A program made the position numbers and the translations under genes. The notes beneath the pieces were generated by a model that saw nothing but the letters and a program-made list of their open reading frames with translations, ran no database searches and was not told where the DNA came from. Shown here one piece after another: positions 29,336 through 41,805 of a DNA stretch of 64,000 nt. The DNA is from Brachionus manjavacas (taxonomy: Eukaryota > Rotifera > Eurotatoria > Ploima > Brachionidae): contig JAHQIY010000017.1 of assembly GCA_019054805.1 (NCBI GenBank), positions 1,984,001 to 2,048,000 on the forward strand, in the 5' to 3' direction. How positions within the stretch are numbered: the first letter of the stretch is position 1; each line of letters opens with the position of its first letter.

Positions 29336-32300
29336 TTTGTATTTGTAAATTTTATATTCGGTTTAAGTTATTCAAATAAATTCTTATTTAATAAAAAAAT
29401 AATTCATTTAAATGATTTATTGAAAAGGATCCCTTATACTTTTACAAAAATAAAATTAAAATTTAGCCAATTTTTGTTGTGAAATTTTTTTCAGAATTTT
29501 GAAGAATGCTTGAAAGCATTGTTCAACTTTAGTAGCTTTGTTGTTTTACTCAAAGAAATTGTTTAATTGTTTTTTGGCTAGGAGGAGAAGTCCGACAGAA
29601 TTATGTAGAAGACTAAACAAGTCGCTATGACTAAAAATAACTCAGTACAGATTTTTTAAGCTAACGAGTAAGCTTTGAAAATTAATTTGCGATAAAAAAA
29701 AAGATACAAATTAGATAGAATTGTTAATAAACAAAAGGACTGTAAAAAAGTTTAAGGAGCTTCATCACAAATTTTTAAAAGAGAGCTTTATTGGTTTATT
29801 TTGTTCAACGAGCCTTTCCTAGACTCATTTTTCAAATCTCTTTAGTTTTAGTTTCAATAAAAAACAACTTTTAGACCAAAATCGTCTAAAAGAAAAATTA
29901 CCAGATGTGTTCGACTGGATTTAATATGAATAACTAAAAATTAAATCAATTACCGAAATTTTGGTTAACCAAATTTTGGCTAACCAGATTTTTGCCTTAT
30001 TCAGTTTAATGACTAAACTAAAAATAAATTTAATAAATTAAATTAATTTAAGTCATTTATGTTTTGTTCAAATTTACTGAAAAATTAAAGCTTGTTCTTA
30101 ATTTTGGTCAATTTTAGGTCTTTCTTAGGACTGTTTATTTCAATCAAAAATATTTTCACAAATTAACACTGAGCGGACCAGCGATACCAATTCGACACTT
30201 TTTAAAAATTCTAATTTAATTTTTAGTTAACCATCAATCATATTTACATTTTTTAATATTTGTTTTAAAACTTTAATAACGGTATTGTAAATATTCTGCA
30301 TATCAACCCATCAACTTTAGTAAATAAGTTTTCGGTAACGAAATATTACATATTTTATTTATTTTCTGATGACTTTCTCTCTTTTCAAAATTTTTTTAAT
30401 TTTTGGGACCAAAAAATAAAACATACTTAACCAACATTTTGGATCATTTAAATTTTAAAAATATTAGATATTTTCGTATTTTTGAGTTTTAAAAAAGCAA
30501 AAGGGAGCTTATATATTGAAAAAATATTTTATATGTCAAATAATATGTTTAATTACTTGAAAATAATTTAAATAGATTTAATTTTTTTTGGTGAAAAATA
30601 AAGACAAACTATTGCCCTTTTGTTATTATCAAACTGATGATAATTTTAATCAGGGGTAGATATCTAAATTATTTTATGATTATCTTTTTTTTTGACAATT
30701 AGTAAAAGAATTATCAAAAAATAGATTTAAGTTAACTTTTTCGGAGTAGTGAGGAGTAAAGGAATTGTAGTTTTAGCATCTCGATAAAACTAAAAAAATT
30801 TTTCCTTCCTTTTTAAAGGTAGAGACGAGATTAAAATTTATCTTAAAACTCGCAATTTAAATATTTTTTTTAGTTTAAAATTTGTGGTGGTAATTTGTTC
30901 ACAATAAAATAATTACAAGAGTCTAATAATTTTGTGAACAAACCCAAGATTGGTGGTCTGAAGAAATGAGAGTGCATTGATAAAAAAATCAAATTATTTT
31001 TTTTAAACATTTACTTAAAATTGACTTAAATTTAATTTATTTTTATTTATTTCAAAAATTTAGTATGCTAAAAAGTTTTTTGATTGTTGAAAAAAAGGAA
31101 GGTATTTTTTCAGTAAAAAATGTGCTATCAAGTAAAGTATGCTGGAATGAAAAATGGGTGTGCTGTAAAGTTTCATTAGTATGTTAAAAAGCTTTGATAG
31201 TATGTTGGCCAAGTAGACCCAGAAGTAAATACTTTCAAAGCGTTACATTTGATAAGAACTTCAGTCTCAAAAGAATTAATTTAAAAGAAAAAAAATTAAA
31301 ATATATTGAACAAAATTTATATTAAAGTGATTATATCAATTGGATAAAAATATTTTTTTTTAATTAATTTTTTTTAAAGACTAATAACCACGATATAACT
31401 TTTTCTAGCAATTATTGAAACACTCAAAGATCAAAGTAAATCAAGGGGTTCATTCAAAAAAACGAAAAATTTATCTTCATTTACATTTAGAAAATTTAGA
31501 ATCAAAAATTGAAATTAGTAAATCAAACAACAATTAATAAATCCCACTTCAACTAGAAAATTTACAAATTGAAAAAAGGAAATAATTTCGAAAGTAAAAT
31601 TGATGATCATTTGAAACATTTACTAAAATGCAAATAATTTAACAAAAAAAAATTAAATTAATCAGAAATATTGTTGATTTTAAAAGGCTAGCATACATTT
31701 CTTAATCAATCCAAACCAATTTAAATCAATTGTAAAATATCAGATGAAACAAAAATTTCTTTTATTTAGATCTGAGTTAAATTTATTAAGATTAATTTCT
31801 AAGGAAAAAGCTTTTCAAACTTTTATAAATCGGAAAAAATAAGATTCGAAATAGACAGCGGATTTACGTTGATTTTTTAATTAATGAAATACAAAGAAGT
31901 GGAAAAAAATCTAGTAAAAAGGTAAATGAGAGAAAAACAATAAAATAAAACAATTGAAAAATTTTCTTCAAAAAATTTTTCTAATTTCTAATTCTAATGA
32001 ATGAAAGTAAAAACAAAATATTTTTTATTTCCAAATAAAACGAAATCTTGAGTATTTTTCGCAGAAATTCGGACAAACCAGAAAAAAAAAAAAATGTTAA
32101 AAAAAAGGTAAAAAAATACTTAATGTATATTTCCTGATAAATAGTACAGTATGTTTTTATTTAGAAAAAAGAAAGTTGTTTATTTATTTTTTAATTAAGC
32201 TAATTTATTATGAAATTAAAATATTCTCTAGTATCTCTTATCTTTTCTTACAATAAATCTTTATACAATTACACATTTTTTTTAAATATTAATAAGATTT

Positions 32301-33353
32301 ATGCCAATATTTTTGAATCTTCCAGTCGACAAAAAATCCTAATGAAATGATTATTCGATTTTTTTTATTCAATTTTTTATCCAATTTTTTTTGGGATAAA
32401 AATTTTTAGATTATAATTTAAGAGAAAATAATTGCAGCTTAAAAAATTAAGAAAGCATGAAAAAAATATTTTATCTTCAATTTTTTTGGCTGAATTTTTC
32501 AAAATTTAAAATTTCTAATGAAATTTTGATAAAGAAAAAAATTTTTTAAATTTATTAATTCTATTTGAATCCTAAAGATTAAATATTTCAAGCTATTGAT
32601 AAATTCATTTAAGGAATTTAGAAAAAGCCACTTTTTCGCTATTGATTTAATTCCTGGAAAAATTCTCAACATCCAACAAAACAATTAAGGCTTTGACGCA
32701 AGATATTAATTCCTTTTATTCACTCGAACCTAATGTTCTATTGTTCCATAATTATTCAATGAAAAATAGTATTTTTTTAAATAAAAAACTAAGTCTTTTC
32801 GAAAGCATAAACAGTTCAAATTTCTTTTTTTAATCAATTTCGAGGAAAAATCGTCACTTGAATTTAATCAATGATTGAAGTTTTTCAGGTTGGCTAAATT
32901 AAAATTTGTCTTTGTATTACATGAATTGTTTGCCACTATTCAAAATTATTAAAAAGTTTTATGTAAGCTTTATCAAATATCAACGTGGTATTGCGGTGGT
33001 AAAGTTTAGATCATTTCTTTTTTTTATTAAATTTTTTATTAGATAAAAAATAAATTCCTTTCTGATCTAATATAAGTAATTAGATGCTCAATGAAAGAAT
33101 ATTTTTTTATTTAGCTTTAACATTAATCATAATTAAAAACGTCTTTCATCAGTGTCTACGGAATGTATGCTAAATTGTAGGCTTATCGAATTTAGCCGAA
33201 AAATAACTTGCCATAAGATAAAACTGGAATTAATCTATTTTGATTATAACTTTGTGTTTATAAAATTTAAAGAAACTAAACAATAAGGATTTATTAAAGA
33301 TAGAACGCAATAAAAAGCAGCTCTAGGTCTTTAAGATAATTCTAAAATAAAAA
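29336..33353. other. Long AT-rich gene-free region
   Basis: Besides the inverted minisatellite units near 29955-29997, this 4-kb stretch is AT-rich with long A/T runs. I found no coding region, RNA gene or clear mobile element in it. Confidence 0.55.
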
Positions 33354-34550
33354 TCATATTTGAACCAGGTTGTTTCTGATCTCAATGGTGAACCAATCAG
33401 GCAGCCTTTGGATTTCTTTGTAGCGTGAATTTTGAATGCTATAGTAGTCAAGAACGTCTAATGAACCGAAAATGGCAGCACCAAGCCATGCTGTGTAATT
33501 TTCGTGACTTGGAGTCTTGTGATAGCTCAGCTTTTGTGCAGAGAATACACTAGGATGCTTTTGGATGAGAAAATTAATTTCTCTTACCAAACGAGGCTTT
33601 AGGCCCTCAAGCATACAGCCACCACCGGCCAGAACCACATTTGAGGCGAATTCTTTTTTCAAATCTATGGGCGTTTTGGACAGAGTGTCCAGAATTAAAT
33701 GCTGCAAGCATTGATCCGGATCGATTTCATTCTTGAAAAAAATTTCACAAGCCATCTCTCTCACTTGTCCAGGTATGTGCATAATCAAACTGTCAAGATT
33801 GTAGTCACAATCAGGAGCAAACTCAAACTCCAAATCAGTAAATGAATCAGTTTTTTTCAGGTCCATTTCTTGGTATATCTTTTGAGCCCTGTCAAAACTA
33901 GTCACAAAGCAGCATTTTAATTTTATGTCCTCGAGAACGCTTTCTGTCAGAGCAGGTCGACTGGACAAGCTGGAAAACAATGCCTTTTCGCCATTAACAG
34001 TTACCATAGAGTACTTTTCAATCAAGGTTTTCAAATGTTCATGCAAGTGTTGAGCTCCTAGTTTGGCAAACGAGCATAAATTTGTCAATGAATAACCATC
34101 GCTTATTGGCATTAGTTGACAATCATTGTAGCCAAAGTCGACTACAAGTGCCCGGCTGATTCCTAGAGTATATGTACAAGCAAGATGTGTTGGAATACAG
34201 AGAACAGATATTGCATGAAAATCATTGAACAGAACATCAGCCAGAGTATGCCGGAACTCACTAGCAGTCAAAATTGATTCTACAATTACAACCTTGCGTT
34301 CTCTTGAATTGGCATTCAAAATCTTGTAATAAATACTATATAAAAATTCTATTAACATTTCCTTGAGCGTTTCAAGCCCATTTGGTAATAATTTATAATT
34401 GAACAAAGATTGGCTCTCTGAATTGAGAGTAACTTGAGTTGGAATGATCGCGTGAGGAGCTGGTTCGCCTGCGAATCCGCACTTGGTGTAAGCTTGACCA
34501 ATGTCAATTACTATGGCAGGCTTGTCTGCAAAAGGTTCAAAAAAATTCAT
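33354..34550 (-). CDS. ACTR10: Actin-related protein 10 (dynactin pointed-end subunit)
   Basis: An intronless 398-aa frame. ACTR10 (Arp11 in vertebrate dynactin) caps the pointed end of the Arp1 filament in dynactin and helps cargo and membrane attachment of dynein. Recognisable segments are AIVIDIGQAYTKCGFAGEPA (actin phosphate-1 loop), RKVVIVESILTASEFRHTLA, ALVVDFGYNDCQLMPI (phosphate-2 loop, with Gly-Tyr in place of the actin DSG pattern, as in human ACTR10), SVLEDIKLKCCFV, NVVLAGGGCMLEGLKPRLV and YTAWLGAAIFGSLD near the C-terminus, ending after IPDW-like LPDWFTIE. Human ACTR10 is 417 aa, so length fits. The first ATG is used and matches the human N-terminus closely. Confidence 0.95.
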   Translation of the reverse strand: MNFFEPFADKPAIVIDIGQAYTKCGFAGEPAPHAIIPTQVTLNSESQSLFNYKLLPNGLETLKEMLIEFLYSIYYKILNANSRERKVVIVESILTASEFRHTLADVLFNDFHAISVLCIPTHLACTYTLGISRALVVDFGYNDCQLMPISDGYSLTNLCSFAKLGAQHLHEHLKTLIEKYSMVTVNGEKALFSSLSSRPALTESVLEDIKLKCCFVTSFDRAQKIYQEMDLKKTDSFTDLEFEFAPDCDYNLDSLIMHIPGQVREMACEIFFKNEIDPDQCLQHLILDTLSKTPIDLKKEFASNVVLAGGGCMLEGLKPRLVREINFLIQKHPSVFSAQKLSYHKTPSHENYTAWLGAAIFGSLDVLDYYSIQNSRYKEIQRLPDWFTIEIRNNLVQI

Positions 34551-37413
34551 TTTTTTTTGATTATGTGTTCTGTGAAAATATATGATTAGTTCTCGTTAAA
34601 AATTATTTATCTAAGTTAACATTAGTTCTAAGTCGGTGAATTAAAAAAAAATTCAAGGCTTTTTTATTTCTCGAGAGTTATTGCTAATTTATGATAAAAT
34701 GAATAAAATTTTAAACAAATTTTAGGTGAAAAGTTAAAGAAAAGACTGGCTGATTGGTATCTAGATATGGTAATTGCTGGAGGACAGAGAGGTTTTGATT
34801 AAAAAATTTTAAATTAATTTTTTTTAAATAGAAGATGTAGGAATAAAAAAAATTGAAAATTTTCATTTACGATTTTTAAAATGTAAATGACTTTCTACTA
34901 ATTGATCATAGAAAAAATTTTATTTTTAGTTGAAAAATAATTAAATGTCTATTTTGTTTTTTTTAAGCATTTAAAATTTTTTATCTTTCAAATTAAATGC
35001 AAAGCCTGAGTTGATTATCATGCAAATATTATCTTACAATTTTCTTTTATCTTTGTTCATCAATATTTTTTATAAATATGAGTGAAGAAAATTTTTAATA
35101 GCTTTAAATTTAATTTGTTTAGGTCAATAAAATATTTCTTTTAAAGCAAAATAAAAATCTTGGTGAAAATAAAATCGATTAATTTTATTAAAAAAATATT
35201 ATAGTTTATAGTTTGATTCTTAACAAATAGTAAACATTTCTTTCTAAATACTATTTACTTGATAATTTACATTTTTAGCAGTTTTTAAGAGGCAGCTACT
35301 TGACGAATAGCTTTAAGAAGGTCTTACTTGTCAAATTTATTTAATATTTTTTAACTCTAAATTTTTTCTCTTGTTTATTTGCTTAATTTTGGAATTAATT
35401 TTTGTCAGTCTCTTATGACTAAGAATTTATAATTGCTTGTGTTTTATTCAAGTTATTTAGGTCTTTTCAAAAAAAATTTTAGCTCAATAGTTTATTTGAG
35501 CTTAAAACTTTTGGTTGACAGAAGTAAATTTTAAAGACAGGATTGATTAATTTTAGAGCTTCTGAATGAATCATGTTAAATTAATAAGTCATCGGAGTGT
35601 TATAATACAACTGATTAAGTTGAGTAATTAAATTTCTATTTGTTACCTGACTATAATTACATTCAATTTTATTTTATAATAAAAAAATATTTCTCTTTTT
35701 TTTAAAAGACTAAATTATGTGAGTTCGTGCTTTAACGCAATTTTTACCAATGGAAAATATTTGACAATTTGTTCAAGCTATTTTTATTGATTTTGAAATC
35801 ACAGCCAAACTCTTGAGAAAAATCTTAGATTGTAATGTTTAATTTTTATTGTTGCTTTAAACATTGGTTAGGATTATGAAAAAAACAAATTATTTATTTA
35901 AAGCTTTGGACAGTTCGGGAAGTATAAACCATTATTTTTATGGTCATGGTTCAAACTATAAAAATAAATTTTAAAATTTTTAAAATTATTTCGAAAAAAA
36001 AATTAAAAGTGGTGGCTTAGAGGATAAATGAACAGCTTATCACGTAAAAATGATCAAATTTAAGTTAGGATTTTATTTTAAGACAATTTAAAAAAAGAAA
36101 GAAATCTAAAAAATTTCTTGAATTAATTAACTTAATAACATGAGTTTATCATGCAAAATGATAAATTTGACTCTTTATTTTTTCTACATTTTATCATGTT
36201 TAGATGATTTTTTCAAGAATAAGATGGTTAAATAAAAAAGAATTATTCTTGGTCAAAAAAATTTAAACACTTTTAATAAAAATTCACAAAAATTTAATCA
36301 AAAAAACAAATTGAAGATAGAGATATTAAAATAGTTGTTGTTTTATCATAAAGTATTCTTTCAAAAACAAGTTAAGCAAATAATATGATCTCTTTTTTGA
36401 TCAAAAAATTTTTATAAAAACGATTAAAAAGTTTGGAATTAAAATTGATAAATGACAAAAAAAATTTTAACAAAACTTAACAAAAATTTCAAGGTAAGAT
36501 TTTAAAAGTGGTGACTTACAGGGTAAATCAACAACTAGTGAAGGAAGTTGTTTCGGAAAAGTATACTTAAATGTTACTGAAAAAAACGAAACTTTTGTGA
36601 TTTATAAAATCTTCAGAAATTTAAGATTCAATTTAATAAAATTTTGGATTTTTAATTTTTCTCATCTGAAATTCTTTCTCTCTATGTAAACTTCTTCCAT
36701 TATCTCAACTAAAAAGTTTCTTTTGGCATTAAACATTTATATTCAGTGTTTCTGTTTTTAACGTGAAATATCGGTGCCAAGTACACTAAAAAGCTAAATT
36801 TGATTTTAAAATAATCATTAATCACTTTTGAATTTTCAAAACCTGTACAAATAAGTTTGTTAAAAAAACAGACAAAGCAAGATGGATTGCAGTGTGATTT
36901 TCCAATATTGATTTAAAATAAAGTAAATAAAATAAATTAGAAAGAAATGCAAACAAGTTCAGAGCTTGGTTTTTAAACTAAATAAATAGAATAAACGCGA
37001 ATACTCTGTTCAAGGAAATGGTGAAGAGAAAAAGAAATAATAATGTTCGCCAAAAAGTATTAGTTTTTCAACTAAGTTGAGTTAAAATAGCAAAAACTAG
37101 TAAGTTATTGATTAGTTCTGGTTTGACGTCAATTAAGATGTTTAAAAGCATGCCAAAATTATGGCTGTTTTTAAAGTTGAAGTTTTCAAAAATAAATTCA
37201 AATCTCAAAAGAATCTTAATTTATTTTAATTAGCAGCAGCTTATTAAATAAGAACTTGAAAAAAAATTTTTGAAAAGAAATTAATTCACTAAGAGCTTGC
37301 GTACTAGGTTTGTTAAGAAAAAATCTAATTAAATAATGTTTAATTTTTTAAATATCTAATACAATAATTTTCCAATTTAGATAAATGTCTTTTTAAATTT
37401 TTTGGGAAAAAGA
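34551..37413. other. AT-rich gene-free region
   Basis: No coding region recognised. It includes one copy of a ~215-bp duplicated segment (36240-36456, separate entry) and two related short stretches about 500 bp apart (AAAAGTGGTGGCTTAGAGG near 36006 and AAAAGTGGTGACTTACAGG near 36505). Confidence 0.55.
36240..36456 (+). repeat. Duplicated ~215-bp segment, copy 1
   Basis: Nearly identical to 38838-39047 (for example ATTTAAACACTTTTAATAAA and GTTGTTGTTTTATCATAAAG occur in both, same order and spacing). No coding potential or terminal repeats are visible. Confidence 0.85.
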
Positions 37414-38103
37414 ATGATTAAAGAAAATGCGGGATCGCATAGTGTTAAAATGGACAGTTGTGAGAGTGTAAATGGTGAAAAAGTTGGCTCTAGACGACAC
37501 AAAGAAATTGTATCTGACATATTTCGGGCTTCGCGAATTCGCCACAATTCGCTCAAGCTGCCAAAATGTAAAATTTCCCGAGGACTTCTAATGGCCATCG
37601 TGCTTTTTATTCTATTTTCTATTTTGATCATTTGGTTCATATTTTCTAATGATGCGATCGAGGAAAACAAGGACTTTAAATGGCAAAAGTCTTTTGGTAA
37701 AAACGACACAGTAGATTTTCCACTCTATGACTATGCTCTATCGAATGATAAATTGAATTTGTCCAACAAGCTTTTCATTCTTTTTACAACTGTTTTCATT
37801 GTCTTGGCCATTGTGTCATTCGTTTTTATAGGTGCATTAGTTCATTATTTTCAAAAGCCGAAATTTTACAATTCGGGTTCTAGATCACAAAGTATTGTCT
37901 CTTCCATATTTTCTCATCACAATCATCATAATCACTTGTATTACCTGGACAGGGACATATTTAGAGAAGACCAAATGGAAAGAAAAAAAAGGGGAAAGAA
38001 AAAAAGCAAGCGAATACACGAAAAAATTAATGAAATAGCCAGTGCTGAAAGAAATATTCTCACGAATCCAACAATTATAATAAACGAAATCGAATCTATG
38101 TAA
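37414..38103 (+). CDS. Two-transmembrane protein of unknown family
   Basis: About 229 aa from the ATG at 37414 (an in-frame TTG lies 12 bp upstream; ATG preferred). A basic cytosolic-type N-terminus (RRHKEIVSDIFRASRIRHNS) is followed by a first membrane segment (LLMAIVLFILFSILIIWFIF, about residues 59-79), a short polar loop with NDT and NLS possible N-glycosylation sites, and a second segment (FILFTTVFIVLAIVSFVFIG, about 120-142). The tail holds a His cluster (FSHHNHHNH), a strongly basic run (RKKRGKKKSKR), and ends IINEIESM. Positive charge flanks both segments, so both termini are probably cytosolic. A splice-acceptor-like TTTTTTGGGAAAAAG just upstream leaves open an upstream exon. No family recognised. 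Confidence 0.7.
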   Translation: MIKENAGSHSVKMDSCESVNGEKVGSRRHKEIVSDIFRASRIRHNSLKLPKCKISRGLLMAIVLFILFSILIIWFIFSNDAIEENKDFKWQKSFGKNDTVDFPLYDYALSNDKLNLSNKLFILFTTVFIVLAIVSFVFIGALVHYFQKPKFYNSGSRSQSIVSSIFSHHNHHNHLYYLDRDIFREDQMERKKRGKKKSKRIHEKINEIASAERNILTNPTIIINEIESM

Positions 38104-38502
38104 AGAATTACGAAAATATATGAGCTTTTATATATAATGTGTAAAGTTAATTTTTTTAAATTTTATAATGAAATAAAAAAAATAATTGTTTTCTATAATT
38201 TTCAAATTTAATTAATTTAATAATCAAAACTAGGATTGATTTTAGACATATTACATCAATGATAGCCCCACTATCCTGGTCTGGTTTAAAATCGAAAAAG
38301 AAAAAAAAAATCCGAAAAATTTTAATATACAAAATATTTAAGTTTATTTGCTACCATCGGTGTAAAATCGTATAAAACAGGACAATTCTAGTAATTAATG
38401 ATTAAATTTCACAGATAAAGTCAATCTTTAATAAACCAAGCAAGTAGGGTGGACATTTTTTGCTACATTAGAAATATTCTATTGTTTAATGATCAAAATG
38501 TT
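38104..38502. other. AT-rich spacer
   Basis: AATAAA-type signals follow the two-transmembrane gene within 80 bp. Beyond that, AT-rich sequence with nothing recognisable. Confidence 0.5.
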
Positions 38503-38836
38503 ATCATTTAACATTATCACAAATCGTGTCACTAGAGAGCGGTACAGCCTACATGAGACAGTAATCAGTGCGTCTACTGTAAACCAGCTCAAGAACATTC
38601 TCGATGCATGGAAGTATTCCGGCGGACATGGGATCCCGGAGCCCCTGTGTAACTAGGCCCTTATTACTCAACGACCACCGGGCAGCTGCGCCGTCTCAAC
38701 TCCAAGTGTCTTAGAAAGCCACACCAAACTATTTTCTGAAAGTCACCGTAAAGCAGACACCATAAACGACTTCCTTAGTAAGTTGTCTCACCAAGCCTGC
38801 TTGCTGTTGCTTATTATTATTATTATTATTTACAAG
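38503..38836 (+). mobile_element. LINE 3'-end fragment with (TTA)n tail
   Basis: A GC-richer block encodes a short C-terminal piece (RYSLHETVISASTVNQLKNI, then LDAWKYSGG), which resembles the end of CR1-like polymerases where NAFKNRLDAHW normally appears, followed by a 3' UTR and a TTATTATTATTATTATTATT microsatellite. It is strongly 5'-truncated. The sequence that follows directly is a copy of 36240-36456. Confidence 0.7.
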
Positions 38837-38837
38837 A

Positions 38838-39047
38838 GAATTATTCCTGGTCAAGAAAATTTAAACACTTTTAATAAAAATTCACAAAAATTTAATCAAA
38901 AAAACAAATTAAAGATAGAGATATTAAAAAAGTTGTTGTTTTATCATAAAGTATTCTTTCAAAAACAAGTTAAGCAAATAAAAAATTTTTTTTGATCAAA
39001 AAATTTTTATAAAAACGATTAAAAAAGTTGGAATTAAAATTGATAAA
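38838..39047 (+). repeat. Duplicated ~210-bp segment, copy 2
   Basis: Second copy of the segment at 36240-36456, beginning within two bases of the end of the LINE tail. Confidence 0.85.
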
Positions 39048-41439
39048 TAAAATCCTGTGGAGTTCTTTTAAAATTAAAATTGCTGTAAATTTTTTTATTC
39101 TTTCATAATTGCTTAATATAATAGTTTTAAGTAAAATTCAGAAATTTAAAATAAAAAATAAATTCAAATCGATTATTTAAAAACTTTCATTTTTTTGTAT
39201 AAAAAAACTTGAAATAACTCAAAAGGCCATTAGATGATGATTACAAGAGAGCTAATTAAAAATTGTCCTGGAAGCTCTAATTTTATTAAAAACAGGAATT
39301 TTAAACGACTGGAAGCATCAATTAAAAATGCTTTTAATGCAAACACATTTAACTTGATACTTTTTTTATGTACTAAAAGAAGAAGGATTGTAAAAAATGC
39401 CAAAACCTTACGGCTCAACTCGACTTGATTAAATTGCAGTTTCTTCTACTCTTAATTTTAATTCTAAATTCCTTATGAGTTATTTTATTTATTCTATATT
39501 TTTTTTAATTTTTTTGATTTTTAATTCTTTGATTTGTATTGTTTAATCTGAAATAGCAGTGTAAGAAAAGTTGGGCCAGAACTTAATCTGTCCTTTTAGC
39601 CAAAATTATTAAAAATTTTTGGATTTTTTTTTTAAATAAAATAAATTTCTTAAAAAATAAAATCAAAAAATCAAAATGTTTTTTTTTTAATTTAACTACC
39701 TTTATTTTTATTTTAAAGGCAATGAAGCATAAATTAGAATCTATAATGTTTTTTTAAAACAAAAAATTCCAAACTCTTCAGCAAACTTTTTATAAAAAAA
39801 TGTCAGAATGCCACTGTTTTAGTGATAATGATTTTCCTTTAATTTTGAATTTTCAAACCCTGTTTTTGTAAAGTATTAGTTTTTTTTGTTTCATTCAGAA
39901 TAATTTTTTCAAAGGATTTACAATTTGAATAAAATCTTTTTTTTATATTAATTTTCTTTTGTATTGAATATTTGTTTTTTCTCTATGTTTCTCGAAGGAT
40001 GCATATTAACCCGTTATATCAGTAATTAAATTGTCATATGAAAATAAATAAAATGGTCATTTGGATAATTAAATTAAAGATTTTAATTAATTAAATGTTT
40101 AATTATTAATTTTAATTGATTTTTTTAATCAATGATATGATGGCTTAATATTTTATTTTTTTTAAATGTCTTTTAACCTTAATATCATATTAAATTATAT
40201 TTTCATAAATTTCTCCTAAACTATAATCGATTGTCAGAAAGCCCGTATAGCCAAATAATTTGCGTGTTGGACATGCAAGTATAGGATCGAGTGTTCAAAA
40301 CCGAATGAGGGTGAAAAAATATTGAAAATATCTCTTCAATATGGGACCAATTTTTTAACTCCTTTAATCAAAAAAAAAGAATGTTCATAGATAAGGGAAA
40401 ATTATAATCGATAGTGATCCCTCTGAAAGTAATAAATCTTAAGTCATTTATTAAAAGTTCTTATTTTGAAAACTTTCTGTAGGCTGAATGTTTTAGAGAT
40501 TAAAATTTTTAATCAAGCAAAAAAATTAAAAATAAAATTAAAGTTCGTTTTTTTTTAATTTGTGAATAATTGCAAAAATTACCCTCAAACTGATGAAAAT
40601 CCTTTTAAGTAATTATTTTTTTTCAAAGTTGGCTTAAGAGTGTAGATTGTTTTGTATAAAAAAAAAAAACATTTTTTATTGAAAATCTAAAAATGACCGG
40701 GAAAAGGCATTGCGAATTTTGGAACAAAGAACAAAATTTTTATAATTATATAACTTTTTTACCACGAGTCTAAAAATTGTTATGCAAAATTTATCAGTTG
40801 ATACAAACTTTGTACCACTCAAATTAAGTCTCTGCAAAAACTTTGCAAGTCTGCTGAGCACTAAATGTATTAGAAAATCATTAAAATATTAAATTGCAGA
40901 CACTAAATTTTGGTGGGACATTGTATCAGCTGAGCACTTTGAATAACAAATTTTAGATTCGTAGTAAAAAATTATTTATTAAATAAAAATTTTAAAAATA
41001 AAAGTGACCAAAAAAAGTCTTGATTGGTTTTTACTAGATGTTTTGATAACTTCTTCTTTTGAAAATTGGCGACATTTTTGATCTTGATATATTTTTTTCA
41101 TAAATCAAACTTTTGTGCTTTTATTTTTCTAAAATTTTCGTTATATCTATAATTGAAATTCATAATAAAGTAATAAAGAGAAAAAATTTTAAAACGAAAA
41201 TGATTTGTTTTTTAATTTGGTTGTCAGTAAAAATAAACTAATAGAGAAAAAATATGAAAGATATTTGGCTGCAATTCAAATAATCATTCAAAAAGTTTTT
41301 GAAATTGATTTTTTTATTGACAAAATCAATATCAAATTTTAATATTTAATTTCAAAATGACAAGTTTAAATAACTCATTAACAAATGAAAAAAAAAATTT
41401 GAATTTTAGTTAAGATTTTAATATTTAAAAATCTAAAAG
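39048..41439. other. AT-rich region, no firm gene
   Basis: Short frames on both strands near 39230-39428 overlap head-on and have no recognisable features. A tRNA-like sequence lies at 40241-40312 (separate entry). Otherwise nothing is seen. Confidence 0.5.
40241..40312 (+). other. Degenerate tRNA-like sequence (possible SINE head)
   Basis: It has an A-box-like TATAGCCAAATAATTTGCG, a stem TGCGT/ATGCA around the loop GTTGGAC, a B-box-like GTGTTCAAAACC and a weak acceptor stem GCCCGTA/TGAGGGT. The D and T stems pair poorly, so it is not a working tRNA. It resembles heads of tRNA-derived SINEs, but no body or tail could be defined. Confidence 0.35.
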
Positions 41440-41805
41440 ATGGAACTACCCAGAGACTCAAAATCTATTTTCAATTATCCCAAAGCTCCACTGAATTCTG
41501 ACGAATGGCCTGTTGTGACCATCATATCAGTATGCTTCATAGGTATTTGGGCTCTATTGATTACATTCTTAAAAATAATGACTTCAACTGAAGAATATTT
41601 TGATGAAAATAAATTCGATTTGATTATGTTCAAGCCGTCTGCCAAAATAATTGGCATAGGATGCAGAAAATTGTTCGACAATAGTCCGGTGAGTCGACAC
41701 AATGTTAAAGTAATGACTCAATCAGGCTTTGATATTTCTAAAGTACCAATTTCAACCAACTATAATAGAAGATTCAGCTTAGCTTCAAATTGCTCAGTTT
41801 ATTAA
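41440..41805 (+). CDS. Single-pass membrane protein, unknown family (paralogue 1)
   Basis: 121 aa starting MELPRDSKSIFNYPKA. One membrane segment, VVTIISVCFIGIWALLITFL (about residues 25-44), is followed by KIMTSTEEYFDENKFDLIMF, KPSAKIIGIGCRKLF and a polar tail ending SLASNCSVY. No signal peptide is visible. It is a clear paralogue of the next gene: the FIGIW...KIM segment, N-K-F-D-L-I-M-F-K-P-S-A-K, the G-R-x-I/L-F block and the T-Q-S-G-F-D block all align. I do not recognise the family. Topology is probably N-terminus outside/lumenal, long tail inside, but charge bias is weak. Confidence 0.65.
   Translation: MELPRDSKSIFNYPKAPLNSDEWPVVTIISVCFIGIWALLITFLKIMTSTEEYFDENKFDLIMFKPSAKIIGIGCRKLFDNSPVSRHNVKVMTQSGFDISKVPISTNYNRRFSLASNCSVY

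Noticed and set aside
39230-39428. Head-on open frames on both strands near 39.3 kb
   Set aside because: Short, mutually overlapping, no motif; chance openness or an unplaced repeat remnant.
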